Part shown: piece after piece, positions 42,242 through 51,023 of the stretch | Layout of the letters: the number at the start of each line of letters is the position of its first letter | How positions within the stretch are numbered: position 1 is the stretch's first letter | Position numbers and translations under genes: made by a program | The notes under the pieces: model-generated | What the model was told of the DNA's origin: nothing | Seen by the model: the letters and a program-made list of their open reading frames with translations, nothing else | Databases searched by the model: none | Source: Vicingus sp036171675 | GTDB lineage: Bacteria > Bacteroidota > Bacteroidia > Flavobacteriales_E > Vicingaceae | Assembly: GCA_036171675.1 (NCBI GenBank) | Contig: JAVHRO010000121.1 | Location: forward strand, 1-64,000 | Direction of reading: 5' to 3' | DNA length: 64,000 nucleotides

Positions 42242-44086
42242 ATGAACCTTTTTAATTCCGATGAGTTAACTAAAGCTTGGCAATTCCTTTTGGAAGATAA
42301 TCCTGATGTTGCTTGGGGAATGTATATTACTGTAGTTGATGAGATTTCTGGTTTAGATAACGCTCTTTTTTTAGGGCATTATCACTTGATTTCACAAAAT
42401 CATAAACAGGCAGTTGCAGAATTAATTTATGCTAAAAAACTTTCGTTAGAAAATAATGAAAACACTAAACTACTTGTATGTTTAGAATTACTCACTTCTT
42501 TGTACATAACCATATCTGATTATTCTGCCGCAGCAGAAAACTGTGTGGAATATATTGATCAAATACAAGAAAGTAAACAACCTAAAGAAGTGCTTTTAAA
42601 TGCATTTATTCAATTAGGAAATGTTTACCAAAATACCCATAATTTTAAAGAAGCAATAGCTAATTATAAAAGAGCTAATGTGTTAGCGAAACAACTAAAA
42701 AATAGTAAACAAGAATCAGAAACTTTATTTAAAATTGGTAATTCCTATAACTGGAATGAAGAACTTGAACTGTCAGAAAAATATTTGCTGGAAAATATTG
42801 CGATAAATAAAGGAGAAGGATATTATAATGCTTGGTCGCTAGCTAGTTTAGCAATTTTATACACCAAACAAAAACGAAATATAGAGGCGCTTAATACTTT
42901 TGAAACAGCAATTTCTGAAGCTAAAATTGAAAATGACAAGTCACTAATTTCCAATATTTCAAAGAGTTTAGGAAACCTTCACCTTATTATGGGTAACACT
43001 GATAAGGCCATTGAAGTGCTTAAATATTCAATTCAAATTTCAGAGGAATTACACCTAAAAACGGTATTGCTAATGGCTAATGATTTTATTGCCAAAGCAT
43101 ACGAAAAGAAAGGAGAATTTGACAAAGCTTATCTTCATTTTAAAAAATATTTTGAAATAAACGAAGAAATAAAAAATGCCAATACTGATATAAAACTGAA
43201 GGGACTACAATTGAAGTTTGATGTTGATGAAGCAAAAAAAGAAAGTGAATTGTATCGTTTGAAAAATATTGATTTAGTTAATGCAAATAATGAGATTGAA
43301 AGGCAAAAACAAGAAATTTGGACTAAAAAACAAGAAATTACAGATAGTATTGTTTATGCCAAACGAATACAGAATTCTATACTTCCAGAACTTAATTTGT
43401 TGAGTTTAATTGCCAAAGAATATTTTGTATTTTTTAAACCTAAAGATATAGTGAGTGGTGATTTTTATTGGATTGCCGAAAATGAGCATCGTATATATTT
43501 TGCTGTAATTGATTGTACCGGACATGGGGTTCCAGGAGCATTTTTGAGTATCATTGCAAATAATATTTTTAATAAAGCGATATATGAACAACATCTATTT
43601 AATACAGATGAAATATTATTGTATGTCCACAATGAAATTATACATTCATTAAATAATAAGACCGTTGATTTTGGAAAAGATGGAATGGATGTGGTGTTGT
43701 GTGCGGTTGATAAAAATACCAAAGAGTTACATTACTCTGGTGCGTACAATCCGCTATTGGTTTTCAGAGATAATAGCATGATTGAATTAAAACCAACTAA
43801 GTTTATTATTGGTAGCACATTGGATGTGCGTAATAATAAGTTTTCGGTTCAAACCTTAAAACTTCAAACAAATGACATGATTTATTTACTTTCTGATGGT
43901 TTTGCAGATCAATTTGGAGGTCCATTTGGCAAAAAATTTAAGAGTAAAAAATTGAAAAGTTTATTCAATGAAATTTGTCACTCAAGCTGTTTAATTCAAT
44001 TTAATGAATTAGAACAAATATTTTCTGATTGGAAAGGAGAGTTAGAACAAATTGATGACATCTGCGTTATGGGGATTAAGGTTTAA
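42242..44086 (+). CDS. TPR-containing SpoIIE-type serine/threonine phosphatase
   Basis: A 614-residue cytosolic protein. Residues about 15-330 are TPR repeats (for example LGNVYQNTHNFKEAIANYKRAN, LGNLHLIMGNTDKAIEVLKYSIQ). A coiled coil follows (about 335-370, ANNEIERQKQEIWTKKQEI). A PP2C-like SpoIIE domain (about 378-614) has the metal-binding acids in KDIVSGDFYW, DCTGHGVPGAF and LLSDGFADQF. Known: such enzymes usually dephosphorylate anti-anti-sigma proteins or other partners in signalling. No sigma, anti-sigma or STAS gene lies nearby, so the partner is unknown. There is no signal peptide or membrane helix, unlike many relatives that are anchored. Confidence 0.88.
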   Translation: MNLFNSDELTKAWQFLLEDNPDVAWGMYITVVDEISGLDNALFLGHYHLISQNHKQAVAELIYAKKLSLENNENTKLLVCLELLTSLYITISDYSAAAENCVEYIDQIQESKQPKEVLLNAFIQLGNVYQNTHNFKEAIANYKRANVLAKQLKNSKQESETLFKIGNSYNWNEELELSEKYLLENIAINKGEGYYNAWSLASLAILYTKQKRNIEALNTFETAISEAKIENDKSLISNISKSLGNLHLIMGNTDKAIEVLKYSIQISEELHLKTVLLMANDFIAKAYEKKGEFDKAYLHFKKYFEINEEIKNANTDIKLKGLQLKFDVDEAKKESELYRLKNIDLVNANNEIERQKQEIWTKKQEITDSIVYAKRIQNSILPELNLLSLIAKEYFVFFKPKDIVSGDFYWIAENEHRIYFAVIDCTGHGVPGAFLSIIANNIFNKAIYEQHLFNTDEILLYVHNEIIHSLNNKTVDFGKDGMDVVLCAVDKNTKELHYSGAYNPLLVFRDNSMIELKPTKFIIGSTLDVRNNKFSVQTLKLQTNDMIYLLSDGFADQFGGPFGKKFKSKKLKSLFNEICHSSCLIQFNELEQIFSDWKGELEQIDDICVMGIKV

Positions 44087-44390
44087 TCCATTTTTGTTTT
44101 TTGCAGAATAAAATCTTTAGTTTTTTTACTGGGTAGTGGGTGTTAAATTCTCAGAACTAAATGGCAATTCGTTAATTTACCTATTTTTCTATAACTCTAA
44201 ATCACATTACAAATTAGCCGTATCGATTACTATTATATAGCCTTCTCTATTTTTTCTAAAATCTATTATGTATTCTTTTTTGGTAATCTGTTAAATTGCT
44301 AAATAGTTATTTGTCTATTTTTGCACCTCATTTTTATCGTTAGTGTTATTTGCTAGGGAAATAAACTTATGATAAAATTTATCAAGAATT
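44087..44390. other. 304-base intergenic region with the RND transporter promoter
   Basis: No open frame with coding character and no RNA motif was recognised. A promoter for the transporter is visible at 44296-44323. No convincing terminator for the phosphatase gene was found. Confidence 0.5.
44296..44323 (+). promoter_or_regulatory. Promoter of the RND transporter
   Basis: TTG at 44296-44298, a 17-nt spacer, and TATTTTTG at 44316-44323. The leader to the ATG would be about 60 bases. Confidence 0.5.
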
Positions 44391-46745
44391 ATGTGGAAAT
44401 TTTTATCCAATAAAATACTAAGAAATCGACTTGCATTTATTATTGCAATAGCATTGATTACATTATTTATGGGGTATCAAGGAAACAAAATTAAAATGTC
44501 ATTTAATTTTGCTCGAGTGCTTCCGCAAGAGGATACAACATTTATTCAATACGAAGATTTCAAAAAAATGTTTGGGGAAGATGGAAGTGTTATGGTGGTT
44601 GGGTTTCAGGATAATGATATTTATAAATTAGAGAAATTCAATGATTGGTATAACCTTGGTAATGAAATAAAAAAAATTGCTGGGATAAAAGATGTAATGT
44701 CTTTAGGTAGTCTATATGATATTGTTCGAAATGATAGTTTAAAAAAATTCGATTTTGTACCAATTATAAGAAAAGAACCAACATCGCAACAAGAATTAGA
44801 TAGTTTAAAAAATGTAATTTCTAAATTACCATTTTATGAAGGGTTAATATACAACAAAGAAACGGGTGCTAATCTAATGTTGATTACGTTCACTAATAAA
44901 GAGCTAAATACAAAACATAGGATTGAAATTGTTCAACAAATAAAAAAAATAACTACAATTTTTTCAGAAAAACATAACATACAGTTGCACTTCTCTGGAA
45001 TGCCCTTTATCCGTACTGCAATTACCCAAAAAGTATCTAACGAAATGGAGCTTTTTCTTCTACTTGCAATTATAACAACTGCAATTATTCTTTGGGTATT
45101 CTTTAGCTCTTTTACTGCAGTATTTTTTTCGATATTAACTGTCGCTATTGGAGTGATATGGTCACTTGGGACGCTTGAGCTTTTTGATTATAAAATCACT
45201 ATTCTTTCAGGATTAATACCTCCGCTTATCATGGTGATTGGAATTCCAAATTGTGTTTTTTTGATTAACAAATATCACAGCGAGTATGCAAAACATGGGA
45301 ATAGAATAAAAGCATTGACAAGGACAATAGAGACTATTGGTGTAACCCTTTTTCTTGCTAACATTACTACAGCTATTGGTTTTGGTGTGTTGTATTTTAC
45401 TAATAGTTCATTGTTAGTGGAATTTGGAGTAGTTGCAGCCATCAACGTAATAACAACCTATTTTATAACGCTTATTCTTATACCCATTATTTTTAGTTTT
45501 CTTCCGCTTCCAACTTTAAAACAAACTAAAAATTTAGATGGAAAAAGAATTAATAAGATATTAAATATTATTGATAATCTAGTACGCTTTCGCCGAAAGG
45601 AAATTTATTTCATAATAGCCGTAATTACAATTATTTGCTTTTATGGAATGAGTAAAATAAAAGTAATTGGTTTTGTAGTTGATGATTTGCCACAAAAAGA
45701 CCCGATATATGTTGATTTGAAATTTTTTGAGAAAAATTTTAATGGAGTGTTACCTTTTGAAATTTTTATTGATACCAAAAAATCCAACGGAGTATTTGCT
45801 GACAATGCATCCAGCCTTTACAAAATAAAACGACTACAAAAAATATTTGCAGATTACCCGGAATTTTCTAGGCCTTTATCTGTTGTTGAGGCAATTAAAT
45901 TTTCCTACCAAGCCTACAAGGGTGGTGATTCGAAATTCTTTATTCTTCCTGGGGCATCGGAATTACAAAAACTAAATCAATACGTATCCACGATAAAAGG
46001 AAAGGAGAATAAATTTCAAGGTTTTATTGATTCTACCAAACAGTATACTCGTGTAAGTATTCAAATTGCTGATGTTGGATCACAAAGAATAAAAGAGCTG
46101 ATGAGCGAAATCAGACCGAAAGTAGATTCCATTTTTAACCCGACGGATTATCATGTGAATTTTACAGGGCATAGTGTGGTATTCCTTAAAGGAAATGACT
46201 ACCTTTTGAAAAATCTTTTTGAAAGTTTAATACTCGAAATTATTCTTATTGCTCTTGTTGGATTTGCACTTTTCCGTTCGGTACGAATTATTTTACTTTC
46301 TAAATTACCTGCATTAATCCCTTTGGTAATAACAGCCGGTGTAATGGGTTTTCTTGGAATTAGATTTAAACCATCAACGATTTTAATCTTTAGTATTGCA
46401 TTCGGTATTTCGTCTGACGGAACAATTTATTTTCTTACCAAATATAGGCAGGAACTTAAAAAGCATAAACGAAAAGTTTCGGATGCAGTTTCTATTACAA
46501 TAAAAGAAACTGGAATTAGCATGATTTATACCGCTATAATTCTCTTTTTTGGGTTTGCCATATTTACGGCATCTGGTTTTGGAGGAACAGTAGCATTAGG
46601 TGTTCTAATTTCAATTACATTGTTAGTTTCTATGTGTACAAATCTTGTTTTGCTTCCAGCGATTCTTCTTTCAATTGATAAAAGGATTAGCAAAAAAGAA
46701 GCTCGCAAAAGCTCATTAATAGAAATAGAAGAAGAAATTAACTGA
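44391..46745 (+). CDS. RND/MMPL family transporter
   Basis: A 784-residue membrane protein made of two homologous halves. Each has one helix, a periplasmic domain, and a bundle of about five helices: first helix about 14-31, bundle about 220-390; second half helix about 415-430, bundle about 620-765. The bundle starts GLIPPLIMVIGIPNCVFLINKYHSEY and IAFGISSDGTIYFLTKYRQELK carry the acidic and polar residues typical of the sterol-sensing/MMPL type of RND protein. Known: relatives export lipids or hopanoids, or belong to the Patched-like class. The substrate is not known. No membrane-fusion or TolC partner is adjacent, which fits the stand-alone MMPL type rather than a tripartite AcrB pump. Confidence 0.85.
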   Translation: MWKFLSNKILRNRLAFIIAIALITLFMGYQGNKIKMSFNFARVLPQEDTTFIQYEDFKKMFGEDGSVMVVGFQDNDIYKLEKFNDWYNLGNEIKKIAGIKDVMSLGSLYDIVRNDSLKKFDFVPIIRKEPTSQQELDSLKNVISKLPFYEGLIYNKETGANLMLITFTNKELNTKHRIEIVQQIKKITTIFSEKHNIQLHFSGMPFIRTAITQKVSNEMELFLLLAIITTAIILWVFFSSFTAVFFSILTVAIGVIWSLGTLELFDYKITILSGLIPPLIMVIGIPNCVFLINKYHSEYAKHGNRIKALTRTIETIGVTLFLANITTAIGFGVLYFTNSSLLVEFGVVAAINVITTYFITLILIPIIFSFLPLPTLKQTKNLDGKRINKILNIIDNLVRFRRKEIYFIIAVITIICFYGMSKIKVIGFVVDDLPQKDPIYVDLKFFEKNFNGVLPFEIFIDTKKSNGVFADNASSLYKIKRLQKIFADYPEFSRPLSVVEAIKFSYQAYKGGDSKFFILPGASELQKLNQYVSTIKGKENKFQGFIDSTKQYTRVSIQIADVGSQRIKELMSEIRPKVDSIFNPTDYHVNFTGHSVVFLKGNDYLLKNLFESLILEIILIALVGFALFRSVRIILLSKLPALIPLVITAGVMGFLGIRFKPSTILIFSIAFGISSDGTIYFLTKYRQELKKHKRKVSDAVSITIKETGISMIYTAIILFFGFAIFTASGFGGTVALGVLISITLLVSMCTNLVLLPAILLSIDKRISKKEARKSSLIEIEEEIN

Positions 46746-46768
46746 TATTTAGCTCCCGTGTAAAACGT

Positions 46769-46805
46769 AAGAACCGCTTGATTCTTGCGAATTCAAGCGG
46801 TTCTT
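46769..46805. terminator. Hairpin terminator between tRNA-Glu and the RND gene
   Basis: A perfect 13-bp stem AAGAACCGCTTGA / TCAAGCGGTTCTT, with a short T run in the RND direction (TTCTTTT) and a TACGTTTT tail for the tRNA direction. It lies 23 bases after the RND stop and 4 bases after the tRNA 3' end. Confidence 0.75.
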
Positions 46806-46808
46806 TTG

Positions 46809-46880
46809 CAGCCCGTAGGGGAATCGAACCCCTGTTTCCAGGATGAAAACCTGGCGTCCTAACCCCTAGACGAACGGGCC
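46809..46880 (-). tRNA. tRNA-Glu (UUC)
   Basis: The minus strand folds into a standard cloverleaf: acceptor GGCCCGT / ACGGGCT (one G-U pair), discriminator G73, D arm GTCTAGGGGTTAGGAC, anticodon arm CCAGGTTTTCATCCTGG with anticodon TTC, and T arm AGGGGTTCGATTCCCCT. CCA is not encoded. The sequence matches bacterial tRNA-Glu closely. A promoter and a terminator bracket it. Confidence 0.95.
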
Positions 46881-46909
46881 AAATTATTTTCCCTATATTT
46901 TTGGGAGTG

Positions 46910-46940
46910 CAAATGTAAATTTTTTTATGGTGAATGCAAA
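46910..46940 (-). promoter_or_regulatory. Promoter of tRNA-Glu
   Basis: On the minus strand, TTTG at 46937-46940, a 19-nt spacer, and TACATTTG at 46910-46917, followed by GCA. Transcription would begin about 25 bases before the mature 5' end. Confidence 0.65.
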
Positions 46941-46954
46941 TGTTTTTGAAAAAT

Positions 46955-47647
46955 TTATTCAAAATTATCGTTATCAGCTTGAAATTTAAAGCCTAAGCGT
47001 TTGCCGGTTTTAATTTTCATAGCGTTGGTAACTTCAATAATATCCATTACGCTAACTTCTTTCATGTTGTCGTATGGAGGAGTTAGCAAATCAAAGTCTA
47101 AAGAGTAAAGTATCGTTGATTCGATAATATGCCTTGATTTTTCAGGAGTAATTACTTGGCTATAAAAGTCATTATATAAATATCCGAGTTGTTTTTTACC
47201 TTCAACAAAAAAATGTAAATCGTTGTTAATAAAGCATCGGGCAACTAAATACCCCACATCATTTATACGGTTGTATTTAAGTGAATCTGATAAAAAGTTA
47301 TATACGTTTATCATTCCACAATAAGCCCTATGCTCATTTTCTTTTACATAGGAATTGTTCCATATAGGATGGCTTTTAGGGAAATCAAAAATGTTGGTAT
47401 GCATAAAAAAAACTAAAATATCTCCACCAAATTTAATATGAAACTCAAAATCTCCTTTTAGTTGAAATTCAACCACCACACTTTCGTCAATTGTGTTCAT
47501 TTCAGTTTTTAATTCATCTACTAATTTTTCAGCTTCAACTTTAAAATCGTTAAAGACATCAATGGTTTTTCTAAATACGCTTTGTTTTAGTGATGATTTG
47601 GTTTTTAAAACTTCAAGAATCAATGCTTTCGAAGGGTTATGGTCCAT
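46955..47647 (-). CDS. Conserved hypothetical cytosolic protein
   Basis: A 230-residue protein with no signal peptide or membrane helix. Segments such as VVEFQLKGDFEFHIKFGGDILVFFMHTNIFDF, RAYCGMINVYNFLSDSLKYNR and GYLVARCFINNDLHFFVEGKKQLGYLYNDF suggest an alpha/beta fold. I do not recognise it, although proteins of this kind occur next to proS in relatives as far as I recall. Start: the ATG at 47647 is preferred, because an earlier Met in the same frame would overlap the end of proS. It lies just downstream of proS, with 13 bases between stop and start, so the two are likely co-transcribed. Confidence 0.6.
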   Translation of the reverse strand: MDHNPSKALILEVLKTKSSLKQSVFRKTIDVFNDFKVEAEKLVDELKTEMNTIDESVVVEFQLKGDFEFHIKFGGDILVFFMHTNIFDFPKSHPIWNNSYVKENEHRAYCGMINVYNFLSDSLKYNRINDVGYLVARCFINNDLHFFVEGKKQLGYLYNDFYSQVITPEKSRHIIESTILYSLDFDLLTPPYDNMKEVSVMDIIEVTNAMKIKTGKRLGFKFQADNDNFE

Positions 47648-47660
47648 GTTAAAATTAATG

Positions 47661-49133
47661 TTAATAAGCTCTAGCAAAAAGAACTCTTTGTGTTGAAGGG
47701 TTATTTGTTAAGATACATTTTCCTGTTTCTTGTTTATTGTTTAATGGAATACAACGAATAGTAGCTTTAGTCAATTCTTTAATTTTTTCTTCTGTTTCTG
47801 GTGTTCCATCCCAATGTGCAGAAATAAATCCTCCTTGATCTAAAAGTTTTTCAAATTCTTCCCAACTATCTGCTTTATGAATATTTTCTGATCTAAAATC
47901 TATTGCTTTTTGATAAAGGTTGGATTGAATATTTTTTAGGAGATGTTCTATTTTAGTTGCGATATCTTGTTGTTGTAAGGTTTCTTTTTCTTTAGTATCT
48001 CTTCGAGCAACTTCAATAGTGCCATTTTCAAGATCTCTTGGTCCAATAGCGATTCTAACGGGTACACCTTTAAATTCGTATTCAGCAAATTTGAATCCTG
48101 GTTTCTGAGTATCTCTATCATCATATTTAACAGAAATTCCTTTAGTTTCAATTTCCGATTTAATTTTCAATGCTTGTTTAGAAATTTCTTCCAATTGTTC
48201 TTGCCCTTTGTAAATGGGGATAATAACTACCTGAATTGGAGCTAAATTAGGAGGTAATACCAATCCTTCATCGTCGGAATGGGTCATAATTAATGCGCCC
48301 ATTAATCTGGTAGATACTCCCCAAGAGGTTGCCCAAACATAATCTTGTTTACCTTCCTTGTTGGCAAATTTCACATCAAAAGCTTTGGCAAAATTTTGAC
48401 CTAAAAAATGTGATGTTCCAGCTTGTAGTGCTTTTCCGTCTTGCATTAACGCCTCAACGCAGTAAGTTTCTAAAGCACCTGCGAAACGTTCATTTTTTGT
48501 TTTTACGCCTTTAATTACTGGCATTGCCATAAAGGTTTCTGCAAAAGTTGCATAAACATCTAGCATTTTTTCTGATTCTTCTATAGCTTCTTCTTTACTT
48601 GCGTGAGCAGTATGTCCTTCTTGCCAAAGAAATTCAGCAGTACGCAAAAATAATCTAGTTCTCATTTCCCAACGGACTACATTGGCCCATTGATTAATTA
48701 ATAATGGCAAATCCCTGTAAGATTGAATCCAACCACGATAGGTGTTCCAAATAATGGTTTCAGATGTTGGTCGTATTATTAATTCTTCTTCCAATTTTGC
48801 TTCTGGATCAACAATTACACCGCTTCCATCTTCCGCATTTTTTAATCGGTAATGAGTTACAACAGCACATTCTTTTGCAAATCCTTCAACGTGGTCAGCC
48901 TCTTTACTTAAGTATGATTTTGGAATTAACAGCGGAAAATATGCATTTACATGACCAGTTTCTTTAAACATTTTGTCTAATTGGGCTTGTATTTTTTCCC
49001 AAATTGCATAGCCGTAAGGTTTAATTACCATGCATCCTCGCACAGCTGAGTGGTCAGCTAAATCTGCCTTTACTACTAATTCATTGTACCATTGAGAATA
49101 ATCTTCAACTCTTGTAGTGAAATCTTTTGCCAT
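47661..49133 (-). CDS. proS: Prolyl-tRNA synthetase (archaeal/eukaryote-like type)
   Basis: Charges tRNA-Pro. The 490-residue length, without the roughly 180-residue editing insertion of the E. coli type, together with the N terminus (DYSQWYNELVVKADLADHSAVRGCMVIKPYGYAIWE) and the motif 2 and 3 segments (IRPTSETIIWNTYRGWIQSYRDLPLLINQWANVVRWE and GTSHFLGQNFAKAFD), identify the archaeal-type ProRS. An anticodon-binding domain follows (about 285-400), then a C-terminal domain ending in RAY. The free-standing editing protein YbaK/ProX is not in the window. Confidence 0.94.
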   Translation of the reverse strand: MAKDFTTRVEDYSQWYNELVVKADLADHSAVRGCMVIKPYGYAIWEKIQAQLDKMFKETGHVNAYFPLLIPKSYLSKEADHVEGFAKECAVVTHYRLKNAEDGSGVIVDPEAKLEEELIIRPTSETIIWNTYRGWIQSYRDLPLLINQWANVVRWEMRTRLFLRTAEFLWQEGHTAHASKEEAIEESEKMLDVYATFAETFMAMPVIKGVKTKNERFAGALETYCVEALMQDGKALQAGTSHFLGQNFAKAFDVKFANKEGKQDYVWATSWGVSTRLMGALIMTHSDDEGLVLPPNLAPIQVVIIPIYKGQEQLEEISKQALKIKSEIETKGISVKYDDRDTQKPGFKFAEYEFKGVPVRIAIGPRDLENGTIEVARRDTKEKETLQQQDIATKIEHLLKNIQSNLYQKAIDFRSENIHKADSWEEFEKLLDQGGFISAHWDGTPETEEKIKELTKATIRCIPLNNKQETGKCILTNNPSTQRVLFARAY

Positions 49134-49222
49134 TTATTTTAGGTATAGTTTTTGATTGAAAAAAAAGGATTAAATTTAAGGGGTAAAATTAAGTGAATTT
49201 TACCTATAAAATAAGGTTAGTT

Positions 49223-49573
49223 ATGAAAACAATTTCTTTTACCACCTTCGTCTTAATTCTTTTTTTGCTGTTAAAATCGACTAATTCAATAGCGCAAGAT
49301 GAATTTTATGCAAAGCCAACAGTTATTGACACAGAAAAGGTTCAACTACGAAACATAGATGAGAACAATTACTCTACAGAACAAGATTATAATCAGTCTA
49401 CACAAAATAATAATTCGGAAAACGAAGTGGTAAACGAACCAGATAATAACCAAATAGATAAAGACAAACCTATGCGACGAGAGCATCGAAACGAACACAC
49501 CGAAGAAATAACCAATTTTGTTATAGATGTGTTTGTAAATACCATGTTAATTATTGTTGCGTTTTGGCAATAG
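49223..49573 (+). CDS. Secreted hypothetical with QDEFY head and C-terminal membrane segment
   Basis: A 116-residue protein with a signal peptide (about 1-25, ending SIAQ). The mature start is DEFYAKP..., followed by ENNYSTEQDYNQ, a polar Asn/Glu/Asp stretch (about 50-85) and a hydrophobic C terminus (ITNFVIDVFVNTMLIIVAFWQ, roughly 93-116) that could be a membrane anchor. Start: the ATG at 49223 is chosen over one 30 bases earlier because it begins a normal signal peptide (MKTISFTTF). The head is shared with the next gene. The function is not recognised. Confidence 0.55.
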   Translation: MKTISFTTFVLILFLLLKSTNSIAQDEFYAKPTVIDTEKVQLRNIDENNYSTEQDYNQSTQNNNSENEVVNEPDNNQIDKDKPMRREHRNEHTEEITNFVIDVFVNTMLIIVAFWQ

Positions 49574-49650
49574 TTAAGTGGCATGGTATTTGAAGTTTTA
49601 TATTTTAATAAAAAAAATAACATTTTATTAACAAATGTTCAATAACGATA

Positions 49651-49657
49651 GAGGAGG
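49651..49657 (+). promoter_or_regulatory. Strong Shine-Dalgarno of the low-complexity protein
   Basis: GAGGAGG, 7 bases before the ATG at 49665. It is unusually strong for this genome and settles the start codon against an ATG 30 bases upstream. Confidence 0.7.
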
Positions 49658-49664
49658 ATTTATT

Positions 49665-50966
49665 ATGAAAACACCAATTAAAATATTGATAACATTAGCA
49701 ATGATAATTGCTATTTTCAATGTGTATGCACAAGATGATTTCTATCCATCTAAAAATAAAAAATCAAAAGAGGTTACCATTCAGCCAGCTGATGAAAAAA
49801 TAAATGATAGTCAGTATTCTACTGCTACCGATTATTATTTAGATCAAAAACAAGCTGAAAGGGACGCTACATACAATCAACAAATGGGAATTACCGATTC
49901 AACCACGTATTATGAAGATGAGAATGGGAATACTAGAATTACCAACAATTACTACAATAGCGATAATTATGATTACAATAACGAATATTATGATTATGAA
50001 TATTCATCAAGAATAAAACGTTTCCACAAACCATACTCAGGATATGGATATTATGACAACTGTTATACCAACTATTATTGGTACGACTACAATCCTTATA
50101 ATTATGGAGTAAGTGTTTATACGAGTTATGGGTGGTGGTACCCACGACCATGGGGTTGGAATGTGGGTTGGTCATGGGGTTCTGGTTGGTATGCTGGTTG
50201 GGGAATAGGTTGGGAATGGAGCAATCTTTATGGATATTATGGAAGTTCTTATTGGAATGGTTATAACCATGGCTATAACGACGGATATTATGCCGGTAAT
50301 TACTACAACAGTTATGATAAAAACAGTTATTACTATGGTCATAGAGGAAATACAACTAGTAGTTATGGTGGTTACGGACGACCAAATAGACCAACTAGAT
50401 CTACGATGGCTGCAATAAATAATAACCCAAGAACTGGAGGGGTTAAAACTTTTGGTGAACAATATGAAAACGCCATTAGGAATAATACAGGTAATGTTAA
50501 TAATCAACCTAGACCTATGAATAATACATTTAACAATAATGGAGGTGTAAAAGGAAATTCTAGCAATCAAACTTATACAAATCCGAGAACAACTACAGTA
50601 CAAACTGCTAATGGTATTCCTAGACCAATGAACCCTGCTTTAAATAACCCAGTAAAACCTCGTACATCTTCAACACCAGATGTAATTGTACCAAAACCTC
50701 GAACTACAGGTACAACAATACCTTCTACAAATCCAACATACAATCAGCCTAGAACAAATAACCCTGGAGGTGGAACGGATCCAGTTTATCCAAAACCAAA
50801 ACCACGAACATATACTCAACCATCAACTCAACCTACTTATAATAAGCCTAAAGACCAAAATTATTCACAACCAAATAATTCATACAGTCGTCCTTCTGGA
50901 AATGGTTACAACAGAGGTAATGGCTCAACACCCAATGTTGGTGGTGGAGGAAGAAAACCAAGATAA
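49665..50966 (+). CDS. Secreted Tyr/Gly/Trp/Asn-rich low-complexity protein
   Basis: A 433-residue protein. Signal peptide (1-22, NVYAQ), then mature DDFYPSKNKK...QYSTATDYYLDQ (about 23-70), the same head as the preceding gene. Residues about 100-245 are extraordinarily rich in Tyr, Gly, Asn, Trp and Ser (runs such as YYDYEYSSR, WNVGWSWGSGWYAGWGIGWEW, NGYNHGYNDGYYAGNYY). From about 250 to the end there is a Pro/Asn/Arg/Thr-rich region with repeated PRT, RPMN and PKPRT-type words. Known: Tyr/Gly-rich low-complexity domains can self-associate, as in prion-like and adhesive proteins. Inferred: an extracellular or periplasmic matrix or adhesive protein. No T9SS tail is present, and the function is otherwise unknown. 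Confidence 0.65.
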   Translation: MKTPIKILITLAMIIAIFNVYAQDDFYPSKNKKSKEVTIQPADEKINDSQYSTATDYYLDQKQAERDATYNQQMGITDSTTYYEDENGNTRITNNYYNSDNYDYNNEYYDYEYSSRIKRFHKPYSGYGYYDNCYTNYYWYDYNPYNYGVSVYTSYGWWYPRPWGWNVGWSWGSGWYAGWGIGWEWSNLYGYYGSSYWNGYNHGYNDGYYAGNYYNSYDKNSYYYGHRGNTTSSYGGYGRPNRPTRSTMAAINNNPRTGGVKTFGEQYENAIRNNTGNVNNQPRPMNNTFNNNGGVKGNSSNQTYTNPRTTTVQTANGIPRPMNPALNNPVKPRTSSTPDVIVPKPRTTGTTIPSTNPTYNQPRTNNPGGGTDPVYPKPKPRTYTQPSTQPTYNKPKDQNYSQPNNSYSRPSGNGYNRGNGSTPNVGGGGRKPR

Positions 50967-51023
50967 GCAGTTTATAGTAAATGTAAATGATTGTTTGCTG
51001 TTGTTAATTTAAACGTCGAAACT

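Noticed and set aside
46738..46962. A 74-residue open frame on the minus strand
   Set aside because: It runs straight through the tRNA-Glu gene and its terminator, and has no signal, motif or ribosome-binding sequence.
49939..50603. Two long minus-strand frames (138 and 143 residues) with striking His/Asn and Ile/Ser composition
   Set aside because: They are the mirror of the Tyr/Gly/Asn-rich low-complexity gene on the plus strand. The composition follows from the repeated TAT/GGT/AAT codons there.
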